From assembly GCA_036023115.1 (NCBI GenBank), contig JAYKKT010000041.1, positions 5,692,501-5,756,500 of the forward strand: 64,000 nt of DNA. The letters are read 5' to 3'. Positions 33,402-43,228 of the stretch are shown one piece after another; position 1 is the first letter of the stretch, and every line of letters starts with the position of its first letter. Position numbers and translations under genes: made by a program. The DNA comes from Brasenia schreberi (Eukaryota; Streptophyta; Magnoliopsida; Nymphaeales; Cabombaceae). Below the pieces are notes generated by a model, which was not told the origin of the DNA, did no database searches, and was given only the letters and a program-made list of their open reading frames with translations.

Positions 33402-35044
33402 GTACAACCTTTTGTCGCAGTTTCTAGTTTCTACGTCTGCTTAGCTTTCATCCTTTTAACTTTGTGTAAACTAGGCTAAAGTGTGAAGCTGAATTTGTGC
33501 TGAGCATTTTGAGAAAACTCGTGTAGATTATTTCTTGAAAGTCTAAATTTTTTTTAATTGTAAAATGATGTCTTTCTTCATGAAATTGTTGATGGAGATC
33601 AAATATTATGCATAATGGCATTGTTTCCAAGGCATCGAAGTTGATAGAAGCATTAGTTGCCTCCAATTTTCAGGATATATGTTAGAGGTAATATTTGTGA
33701 TTAACAAAAAGAAGGGCTGGTCTTCTCCCTTATTCACGAGCTTCCATAGTATTTTCTATGTAGGTCTTTGGATAATGCACGAGGCCTGGCTTATCTCAAC
33801 TGGGTGACAATATGTTGTTGACTGACCTGCGCATTGCACAATCCTGATTGTTGGCTGGTAGATATACCGAGAATGATGATTTAAGATTTTCTGACTTTGA
33901 AGAAACTTTCCTTGGTATATTCATCGTTGTTACAGTGGAGAAGGCATGGTTTTGGTGAAGATCTCTGCTTGTACATGCACTAGTAGTGATCTATGAAGTA
34001 TTCCTAGCGTTGAGTGCCAGTGTTGGATTGAAAGAAAGGGACACCACAAAGAGCTTAATCTCACCAATGTATGTTTCATTTGAACATCTTTCTTTATCAA
34101 TAACTTTGTTTTTTATTACTGAGTGGAAGAATATTCAACTTAATCATATTATTTTCTCACATTAATCACCAATGCATAAAGCTCTTTTCCCAAGAACCCC
34201 ACAAGCATCTGACGATACTTTGGTCAATGATTTCCAAGAAACTATAGCTCGCCTAATCTCAAACGAACCTAGTATTCCCTCTCAAGGGTGGAGGCTAGCG
34301 ACTCCGCACACCCTTACACCTATAGTATGATTCTCAAGGTGACTATAATGTCAAGTCAAATTGTTCCTTCCAAGCGAAAACACCTCCTTGGCATGATGGG
34401 ACCTTTGCTCTCAGGTAATTTTTCCTACAAAAGTCGGTCTCAATTGTTCTTACAATCAAGGAAAATATATAAATTGACATATTCTTCTCATAATATTCCT
34501 CCTGTCATTTACCCTGGGACAAGGATCGGGTCCTGAAAAACAAGTGGTAGGTGCTTCCACATAGACTATTCAAGAGTCGTGAAGAAGACGATTGACTGCT
34601 GACGAAGGATGACCAACTTTTGTTAACACATAAGAGGTAAACCTTCTTTTTATGAACATGTCTGATATAAATAATTTAGACCACTATTATAAAATGGATA
34701 CAATATTGCCAATATAGATTCATTTGCAACCATATTCTGAAGTGAAACCAAGTGGTCCATCAAATGGTAGCCACTCGATAACAAAAATGGAGACAGAAAT
34801 GTCAGAGGTTAGTGGTAGAATCAACAACTACTTTGGTTGAGCTAAGGTTATCCCAATAGGGGTTCTGATGTTTGCCAAGATTCCCTCCCAAACTTGGTGT
34901 TCCTTAATGCTCTTGATGTAAGTTCAATGTTCTATCCAAGTATTTGATGTGACAACTTTAATATAGGTTGAAGTTTGTCCTATACAATGAGCAATATTGG
35001 CTCCCTGTCATCATTTCCTCCACCACTTTCTAGGGCCCCATCAT
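33402..35044. other. No recognisable gene
   Basis: AT-rich sequence after the last FPGS-like exon. Short open frames (for example 34288-34536, +) show no known motif. No transposon ends were recognised. Confidence 0.5.
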
Positions 35045-35665
35045 ATTAGTTACACATTGGGGTTCAAAACTGGCCTGGTGGCTCGAATCGGAATGAAACT
35101 GGCCCTAGAACTGAAGACCAACCAGTTCGGTTATGGTTCGTGCTTTTTGGAAACCAGCCTGAAACGGACGATTCCAAACTATGGATTTTATTTATATATA
35201 ATTTTCAAAATATACTATCACAAACAGAACTTTAACCTAATTTTTTCAAACGCTCTCCGCATTATCACCTTCGTGGGGAGCTCGACTCTTAGGGGCACCT
35301 TTTGTTGTTTTGTGTTTCATGAGGAAAAGACATTTCGTAAGATAAATGGTTAAATATTTTGTATGGAGATTCACTGTCATGAACCACCATTTAGCTCAAT
35401 GGTAAAATACTTCCAACCCACCTAGGAGGTGAGGAATTCAAGCCTTTAGTCGTCAATATTTTAAAAAATATTCTTTTTTAAATGATAATGATAATTTTGA
35501 GGAAGTTTTGAAATTGAAACCAGATCTAAAACTGTCGGAATCAGACCCGTAGCTGGAATCGGCCCTTGGCTGATTCGGTTACAATTCCTAGTTCTGGGCA
35601 AACCAGAACTGACTATTTGGAATCGCCGGTTCCAGTTTACACTGAACTAGACATGTCTAATGTAG
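35045..35665. repeat. Unclassified repeat with CGGTTC-type ends; tRNA-like insert
   Basis: Both ends are rich in GGTTC/GAACC blocks (CCAGTTCGGTTATGGTTCG on the left, GATTCGGTTACAATTCC and GCCGGTTCCAGTTTACACTG on the right). GGTTACAATTCCTAGTTCTG resembles the outer end of the hAT remnant at 61.7 kb. In the middle, 35385-35447 looks like a decayed tRNA or SINE head (TTAGCTCAATGGTAAAA, GGTGAGGAATTCAAGCC). Exact ends and target duplication were not found. Confidence 0.35.
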
Positions 35666-35729
35666 AAAATCAATTTTCACCCGTAGATGTTGATGTTGTC
35701 CAATAGGTTCCTCCACTTTAGCCATTTTC

Positions 35730-38700
35730 ATTGTGTATGAATAATCAACCAAAATTTCAAACACCTTATCAACAAAATCTTTAAATAAAGATAGACTTTA
35801 AAAGCAAACAAAACAATCTCTAGCATGCATTTTGAGAGGGAACACATCCATCCACCTACCAATCGTTTCTATAAAAATCCAAATTCAATAATGCTTATGC
35901 CTTTAAATCACCTTCATTTAGTCTCTAAATCATGATAAAAATATAATATTTAATATTTAACATTCAATTATAGACTCAACAGTTCAAACCGCGTCAGAAT
36001 TGAACCTTAAATGGTCTTGAGATGACCTAAATACTCATTCCGGTCTATTTTGGGTTTATCAAGATTTAATTAAGAGATATCAATCCATTTTTTTCTTAAA
36101 CTAGATCTTGGTTCTCACAATATGCGAACCTGACCCGGATCCATATGTATGTCTTCAAAGGACACCATATCCATGTCTAGCTTGTATCCTCATCAACTAA
36201 CACGACATAATAGGGTCTGACACGACACCACTATGTCGACTCCCGTTTGTTGCCGATTTCATCTACCATGTTTCTCAATTGCTTACACCTTGGTTGCCAC
36301 CATCAAATGGTATGTCACTACTTAGAGGACCATCCCCCACCAATAGGCACCGTTGTCTGGCACTGGTTTTGTTGGAAACTAAAACAGAAGGGGGCAAACC
36401 CTAATTTCTAGAAAGTCATGTTGGAGACCATGTGATTTCAAATGATTATCGAGGCCAATAGGGCCCGAGGAAGGCAAATGCCTTCTACCTTCATATTCCT
36501 CCTCCCTTCCCCATCTCAATGTCCACGAAAGTGAATTTTTTACCAAAAAATCTAACAAAAGATAGGAAAACCCTTACCTCAAAATCTCCAACATTTTTTA
36601 TTTCTTGATACAATTTCTAACTTCCAAATTCTATCCTCCTTATCTTGAAACTCGCCTCGCTCTCTCTCAGTTCAAGCTCTTATTCAAGATTTGGGAGGGA
36701 GATTTTCATAATCCTCCATGCCTTCCATTCAAGGTTGATATGTGACTAGGTTCAAGTCAAGTCTAGTTATGCCTGACTAACACATTTTTCATATTCTACC
36801 CCTTCTATAAAATTTCTTTTCTTAGGATTTTAAATCATACCTAAAAAGGTAAGAGTACTTATGTTGTATCTCTTCTTCTAGCTCTTAAGTGGTTTCACTT
36901 AGTAAATGGTTACTCTATTAGACTTTGACTAGCGTCAAGACGTATTGGTGAAGGACTTGTTCTTTCCAATCAATTATAGCAATTAGATACTCTTCATAGC
37001 TCAAGCCATTCAATACTTGGATCAGTTCTGGTTCAAGCTCAAGGACATACTTGCGTAGCATTGACACATAAAATATATTATGCCCTCTAGTCAATGTTGC
37101 CGGTAATTCTAACCTATAACTCATCTCTTCAATTCTTTGAGTGATAGGGTATGGTGACATATATTGAGTGCTTAGTTTACCTTTTTGCCCAAATTGCATG
37201 ACTTCTTTGATTGAAAATACCTTCAAAACACTCAATCGTCCGTCTCATATTTAATTGGGGTACGACCCCTATCTGTATCACTCTTCTATTGGTCTTGAGT
37301 TATCTTTATGAACTTGCATATCCTTTTCATCATTTAGTAGATCGTTGAATCACGTTAGGTCCATCATTAGGGATTCAACAACTCATCATAATATAACATC
37401 CTGCAACTTATACCATACAACATTTTCAAAGGTGTCATTTGAATACTGGCTTTATAATTGTTATTATATGCAAATTCAATCTATATGAGCATTCCTAGTT
37501 ACCTTGACAATCTAATACATATGCTCTTAATATATCTTAGAGGGTTAAATGGTTGTGGTTTGTCCATATGTATATGTGAAAGATTGTACTACATTGTAGT
37601 TATATCATTAATCATTCTTACATGTTTTTAAAAACCATACAATAAATTGTGTACCTCTATCTAATGTGATGGTCTCAAGTATGCTATAATATTATATCAT
37701 ATGCCTGACATAGATGCTTATCAATTGATCGACCTCATTTTCTTTCGGATCTGTATAAAGAATACTACATTTGTAAGGCAATCAATGATGATCCAAATAA
37801 CATCATTCTTTCGTTGAGTCTTTAGAAGTCTCACCACAAAATCCATGTTGATATACTACCATTCTCTCTTGGGAACAAGAAGAGGTTGTAGATACCAATT
37901 GGTCTTTAATGGTCCACTTTCACTCACTAGCAAGTAAGACATCTTAGATACATACTCTGCAATATTTTTTTTTCATTCTCTTTCAAAAATATTATCCACT
38001 TGCATATTTGTACATCTTCATGTTTCCTAGATGTAGTAGCTATGCTGACCACTTCCAACAATTTTTATCATAGTGTTTCATCATCTGAAACATAAAGCCA
38101 ATCTTCATAGTGTATAGACCCTATCCTCATATATGTTGGATCTTGGTCTACCCCTATGTTTCTTAGTTGTTTGTCATGTTGTTGTACAATAATAATCTAT
38201 AATTATAAATTAGGAGTGACTCTAATCATAATGGATAGAGCAATACACTTTATTGCTTTTTTACTAAGTGAATCATCTACAACATTCCATTTCCAGGATA
38301 GTACAATATCTTGTAATCGAGTTTTACTAAATTTCAAGTCAACAGGTCTACCGCATATTCAGAGCATCCTACATAAAGAGATACTTGAAACTTATGATTT
38401 ATGAATACTCTTAATGTGATGTTGTATATGATATAAGTAGTGATGATGGTGCTACATCTTCAAGACAAAGACTATGATTACCAACTCCAAGTCATGCACT
38501 AGGTAGTTCATCTTGTGCCATTTTAGATATCTCAAAAAAGAAGCAATTAGTCTAGCATGTTGCATTAGCACACATGACAAGCCTTGTGATGATTCATGAT
38601 AATAAACCTCAAGCCCTTCCTGATCCATTAGAATGGTCAATACTAGCATACTTGTTAATCTTTGCTTTAGTTCAAGAAACTCCTCTTTAAATCCTCAAAA

Positions 38701-39565
38701 GGAATGAACTTTTGTCCTTTTCTAGTAAGCTTGGTAGGATATCCAACCATCCTAGAAAACCCTTCAACAAGTCGATGGTAATAGCTCGCTAATCCCAAAG
38801 AAAAAAACTATGTATTTCAATGACATTCTAGGGTTCCTCTTAGTTGACCACAACAACAACCTCTATTGGATCCACTAAGATCCCTTTTTGAGAGAGATGA
38901 TATGACCCAAAAATACCACAAGTCGCAGCCAAGCTTTACACTTTGGTAGTTTGGCATAAAGCTAGTGTTCTTGTTACCTCCTTAGTACCAAGCATAAGTA
39001 GTGTACATGTTCATTTTTGCTCCTTGCAATCATATTCAATAATCCAACACATATATAGTCATTTCAAAATATTAATAAATATTTCACAATCTCATGCATT
39101 ACTCAATAGCAAACAAAACTATCTCGAGTATGCTTTCGGAGAGAGAACGCATCCACCTATCTGTCACTTCTACATATATCCAAATCCAACAATACTTGTC
39201 CCATTAAACACCTCGATTTAGTTCATAAATCATTATGAAAACATAATATTAATATTCTTTATATGATTACTAACTTAGTGGCTCAAACCACAAAGGAAGG
39301 CTTTGTGTTCTTCCTCCCTTCCCCATCTCAATGGTGGCAGCAATGTTTTTTCATTGGAAAATGCAAAAAAGGACAACCCTTACCTAAAGCACTTCAGTAT
39401 TTTTTTGTTTTTTAGGTGCTATTTTCAACTTCCAAGCACTCTCCTCTTTCCACGATCTCTCACTCACTCAATCTCAAAATCACTCTCCGTGCCTTACCTA
39501 CAAGTTGAGCTACAAATGGGTTTCCATGTAGGACCCAGTTGGGGTTGGGTCTAGTCAGGCAAGCA
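35730..39565 (-). mobile_element. Chromovirus (Tekay-like) Gypsy retrotransposon, internally deleted
   Basis: Related LTRs lie at about 35730-36782 and 39010-39565. Shared blocks are ATCCACCTA, ATAATATT, TCCTCCCTTCCCCATCTCAA, TTTCAACTTCCAA-like and the ends GCCTGACTAACA / CAGGCAAGCA. The minus-strand internal part holds RT end, RNase H, degraded integrase and a chromodomain-like tail, but gag, protease and the first part of RT are missing right after the 5' LTR. The right LTR lacks about 480 bp present in the left one. Boundaries on the inner sides are approximate. Confidence 0.75.
36890..38985 (-). pseudogene. Gypsy pol remnant: RT end, RNase H, integrase, C-terminal tail
   Basis: The minus strand reads a KLYAKLPKC-like RT end (about 38960), LGLASYYHRLVEGFSRM (38780), RNase H with YYHESSQGLSCVLMQHARLI and HKMNYLVHDLELV (38600-38480), and the integrase tail with PYPITQRIEEMSYRLELP, FYVSMLRKYV and IDWKEQVL (37160-36950). 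The last motifs (HVSMLRKYV, ILDRKEQVLR, VKVLW) are typical of Tekay-type chromoviruses. The integrase core in between is eroded, with many stops. Confidence 0.85.
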
Positions 39566-39880
39566 ATGTCCTTTATGGATGTGGCACAACAAGAAGTCAC
39601 AATTAGATGCTTTGTGTCTCTTAAGGAAATCAAGGATAGACACAAGCTTTATGAAGATGCTCGTGCCTCTCTTACCGATACACAAACAAAGATTTGGACC
39701 ACCACCAACACCTAAGGGAGTTTACCATTGGAGACCAGATATGCTTGAGAATCCCTGAGTACATATGGAGGTAAATCTATAAAGGCATTCATATGGCTCT
39801 TAAACTTGATGGACCTTTGACCATCATAGAAAGGGTTTTCGTGATTATTAATGAACCTTTGTTGTGCGGTGCTAGCAACT
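39566..39880 (+). pseudogene. Gypsy integrase C-terminal fragment (+ strand)
   Basis: The + strand reads KDRHKLYEDARASLTDT-like sequence followed in another frame by EFTIGDQICLRIPEYIW, resembling the Gypsy integrase end (Q-x2-Y-D-x-R..FxVGDxVxLR). It is opposite in orientation to the element on its left, so it is a separate insertion. Confidence 0.4.
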
Positions 39881-39889
39881 AGAAGTCAA

Positions 39890-40359
39890 CAAGCGACACC
39901 CTTCAGCGCGATGCCTGCGCTCACACTACAATTGTCTAGCACATGTTCTAGGTTCTCTTCATGCACCTATTCCAGGCCTAGAGCCTTGCAACACCGTATA
40001 CAACAACTGCATGCTACAGGGTTTCTTCAAGAAGGTTCCATTCCAGGTCTTGTGTCGACACACGGTATCCTATTCAAGTACATGGCTGACCCAGTCCCAC
40101 CTTTATAAATAGGAGACCTTGATGCTAATTGGATTTTTTATTCTCCGCCCTTCCCTCAATTGCGTGTGAGATTATACAGTGTCTGGTTTCTCTAGATGCT
40201 CTTGTATTGAGTGTGGGTACCATTCTTGTGAGGGTCACGTCGCTCAACTAGGCTTAGTGAGTTATTATTCTTCAGCTGGCTACCATCACCGAATGCCTTA
40301 GTCTATTCCTATACCTGTTCAGCTGTCATTTGGTCTTGGTTGGGTGACATCGTGTACCA
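39890..40359 (+). repeat. LTR-like region with TATA box
   Basis: CCTTTATAAATAGGAG (TATA at 40104-40112) is followed by CT-rich sequence and TCTTGTATTGAGTGTGGG. Position after the integrase tail suggests a 3' LTR of that fragment. No second copy in the window. Confidence 0.35.
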
Positions 40360-41268
40360 GCAAGCTTGAGTTGTTTCCAAGAGAAGGAAACGACCTCTCG
40401 GGCTCTATTTGAATGCCTTGAGGTGGCTCACCGATGGTTTTCTTCTCTTTTGCTACTTAGAGTAGATCGCTTGTGGAACTATACCTTCATGGATTGGGTT
40501 GGAAATCTACAGTCAGGATTCCTGCATGGAACCATACGACGTGTTCTTTTCGTAGTGTATTAAACGGAATTCCTCACGAGTATAGAGAAGCCAATGCCTT
40601 CACCCGTGCAAATCTATTCATAGAGAACCCATACTGCATATGCCCATCGGACTCCACCCTTGGGAAGGACTTAAAGATAAGTTTTGGTGCAATGACATGC
40701 AACGAAAGAGTTGGGTAGGGTGCAGATGTAATTGTTACTGATAAAGTTGCTCATGCTTTATCAAAGCTGACTCTCTGGTCTAGTTCTAGTTTGGGTGGAG
40801 GATATGCCTCAGTTTTTTCGCAATATGCTGTATTAGATGTGTTCAGGTTTTGATGTATGAAACTTTTATGCAAACATTTTCTAGATAAAAAAAATCTCTT
40901 TAAAAATGAAGGCTAACTGAGTTTTGCTCAAAGGAAGTTGTTCTTTTAAGTACATCCCCGATAAAATTTTAAAATTCATCAATTTGCATGAAAAAATAAT
41001 TCCACTCAATGAACACAACTAGATGGATGCAAATAGGGGTTCGGTCAATGCGTCATAGAAACAAATACGTAAGTCACAAACTCATGTTCGCTACATGGTA
41101 GACAAAAACAAACAATAATAATATATGATAAACAAATGCTCCAAAACAAATCATCGACGTTAATAGTTAAAGAGGTTTCTGTGGGAACAGTAATGATGGA
41201 CGGCTTTACGGTTCTCTTCTTTTGGCTGTACTGTACATCATGACTCCAAACAACCCCCAGATAGTCCT
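40360..41268. other. Upstream region of the 41.3-kb gene, no clear feature
   Basis: A short open frame at 40473-40718 has a weak HEYREANAF stretch reminiscent of the RNase H tail of L1 LINEs, too little to call. The last 100 bases become richer in GC and CT. Confidence 0.4.
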
Positions 41269-41280
41269 GTGAGTTACGGG

Positions 41281-41306
41281 GTCTCTCTCTCTCCCTCTCT
41301 CTCTTT
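41281..41306 (+). promoter_or_regulatory. CT-rich leader of the 41.3-kb gene
   Basis: A (CT)n-like run 20-45 bases before the start codon, a common 5'-UTR or initiator-type element in plant genes. Confidence 0.5.
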
Positions 41307-41325
41307 TGAGTGGAAGATCCTAGTG

Positions 41326-42708
41326 ATGGGGGACAGAGATGTTGACGATGGGCAAGATGTCATGCAGTGCAACAACCATCCTTACACCAACAATGGAGGG
41401 ATCTGCGCCTTGTGCCTTCAGGAGAAGTTGGGGAGGCTCATTACCTCCTCAACCCTCAGCTTCGACGCCAATATCACCAGCAACAACCATCGTCTCTCTT
41501 CAGATCCGTCTCCAACGTCCCTCCTGCAACAGCACTCCTCATCCTCCTCCCCTCCCATCACCATCGAACCAGGCCGAACTACGGATGCTGCCGTAGCGCC
41601 GATACCAAATCTCCCTCGCCTTAAGCACGTCGCCCCTCCTCCGCCCTCTTCCTCCTCCTCTGCTTACAATAATAGTAAGGGCATCAGCAAGAAGCAACTA
41701 TCCGTGCCTCTTCCTTCTCATACAGGCAATATTCATCGATGGGATGAGAGGGCCCTCTCATCCTCGACCGAGAAGAAGATGTCGATAGCCGGATCAGCGG
41801 CAACAGAGGCCGCCGCCGCCGCCGCCGTACTTACATTGAAAAGGAGCAAATCGGTAGCTGCGAAGCGGGGCATTGAAGGGTCTTCCTACGAGAACAGTCC
41901 CAGGAGGAGTTTCTGGTCCTTCTTGTATTTCACCAGGAAGAGAGGCAGAGATCAGGAGTGCAGCAGGCGTCGGTGGGACGTTTTTGAGGAGGAAGAGGTG
42001 GTGAGTGGATCCAGCCGGAGAAAGGGTGGCTGCGGAGATGGACTGTTTCATCAGCAACAAGAGAAGAAGGCATGGGGATTAGCTGCTGCTGCTTCTGCGT
42101 CATCGGGAAATAAAGAGAACGAGAGCCCCAACAGCAGCAACGCTTCCTCTGGTGCGTCTTTCGGACGGAAGGTTGCCAGATCCAGATCGGTTGGTTGTGG
42201 GAGCGGGAGCTTCTCGGGTGATTTCTTGGAGAGGATCTCTAATGGGTTCGCTGATTGCACGCTTAGAAGGGTGGAATCTCACAGAGAAGCCAAGGCTGCT
42301 AACAAGATAGTCCTGCACGGGACCTCCTCCTCCAACGCGGCAGCGGCGGGTGGGATAAAGGAGAGTGTCAAATGTGGTGGCATTTTTGGTGGTTTCGGCA
42401 TCTACTCTTCTTCCTCCTATTGGCTCTCTGATGATTTCAAAGATTCGACGACGAATGGAGGTCGGCTTTCTTCTGGTTCGGATGCTCCTCCTCATCAGCA
42501 TCAGCATCAGCATTATCATGGTGGTAGGTACAGGAGTTGGAGTTGGGCATTTTCAAGTCCCATGAGAGTCTTCAGCAGGCCATCAAGGCCATCCCATGTG
42601 GCTACCACTATTCAAGCTCATGCAGGAGGAGGATCAGGCCATATTGTCAATATCCGCAACAATAGCAACGGGCAGGCGTCCGTCGTCAACAGCGTCGCTC
42701 CTGCCTAA
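41326..42708 (+). CDS. Plant-specific protein of unknown function with N-terminal Cys/His motif, 460 aa
   Basis: An uninterrupted, intronless frame in GC-rich sequence. The start chosen is the first in-frame ATG, 41326 (MGDRDVDDGQ); the open frame extends further upstream but without ATG. Residues 15-36 read CNNHPYTNNGGICALCLQEK and LG: C15-x2-H18-x8-C27-x2-C30, a possible small zinc-binding site followed by a short helix. I recognise the HP..GICALCLQEKLG motif from uncharacterised plant proteins, but know no tested function. The middle is low complexity (Ser, Ala, Gly runs, a QHQHQHQH tract). Two aromatic/basic patches stand out: RRSFWSFLYFTRKRG (about residue 195) and RYRSWSWAFSSPMRVFSRPS (about residue 400), typical of the conserved islands in such proteins. 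No signal peptide or membrane segment. No neighbour suggests a pathway. The low surrounding gene density and intact frame argue that it is functional. Confidence 0.88.
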   Translation: MGDRDVDDGQDVMQCNNHPYTNNGGICALCLQEKLGRLITSSTLSFDANITSNNHRLSSDPSPTSLLQQHSSSSSPPITIEPGRTTDAAVAPIPNLPRLKHVAPPPPSSSSSAYNNSKGISKKQLSVPLPSHTGNIHRWDERALSSSTEKKMSIAGSAATEAAAAAAVLTLKRSKSVAAKRGIEGSSYENSPRRSFWSFLYFTRKRGRDQECSRRRWDVFEEEEVVSGSSRRKGGCGDGLFHQQQEKKAWGLAAAASASSGNKENESPNSSNASSGASFGRKVARSRSVGCGSGSFSGDFLERISNGFADCTLRRVESHREAKAANKIVLHGTSSSNAAAAGGIKESVKCGGIFGGFGIYSSSSYWLSDDFKDSTTNGGRLSSGSDAPPHQHQHQHYHGGRYRSWSWAFSSPMRVFSRPSRPSHVATTIQAHAGGGSGHIVNIRNNSNGQASVVNSVAPA

Positions 42709-42833
42709 TCATCTGGGGTTATAGCTCTCTTTCTCTTCATGGGTGAGCATTGTTTTTGCAGATTTCCTTTACCTCATGGCTCTACAATGATGGTTTGAGG
42801 TTTTTATTGTTGTTTCACTTTTCCCCTCTTGAA
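42709..42833 (+). other. 3' untranslated region start
   Basis: Sequence directly after the TAA stop at 42706, TC/TG-rich, without open frame; presumed 3' UTR. The transcript end is not fixed. Confidence 0.5.
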
Positions 42834-43228
42834 GACCTTTTGGTTCCCCTGAACTGGACTGTATTCTAGTGTAACTATTTGTCTACCATGAACGTCAGAG
42901 TCAGATCCGTTAGAGAGGTCTCTGCACTGCTGACCAGGGGCATCACCACCTCTTCTGATATTCATTTGCCGCCATGGATCACCATGGCCTGTTCTTTTTT
43001 CTTCCTTGTTTTGCCTCTGATCATCACCACCTCTTTAAGACCTTTTGGTTCCCCTGAACTGGACTGTATTCGACTGTAACTATTTGTCTACCATGAACGT
43101 CAGAATCAGATCCGTTAGAGAGGACTCTGCACTGCTGACCAGGGGCATCACCACCTCTTCTGATATTCATTTGCCGCCATGGATCACCATGGCCTGTTCT
43201 TTTTTCTTCCTTGTTTTGCCTCTGATCA
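42834..43228 (+). repeat. 205-bp tandem duplication downstream of the 41.3-kb gene
   Basis: Copy 1 (42834-43038) and copy 2 (43039-43228, shorter at the end) both start GACCTTTTGGTTCCCCTGAA and contain CCATGAACGTCAGA and CCATGGATCACCATGG. Only a few substitutions separate them (e.g. TCTAGTGTAAC versus TCGACTGTAAC), so the event is young. It lies in or just after the 3' UTR. Confidence 0.95.

Noticed and set aside
33930..33980. Possible next FPGS exon (GGAGAAGGCATGG resembling the EKAGI codons)
   Set aside because: Only a short match, frame runs into a stop, no proper splice sites.
40366..40718. L1 LINE RNase H tail
   Set aside because: Only HEYREANAF is suggestive; too little to call.
42051..42519. 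Minus-strand open frames opposite the 41.3-kb gene
   Set aside because: Shadows of a GC-rich coding region with low-complexity repeats; no motifs.
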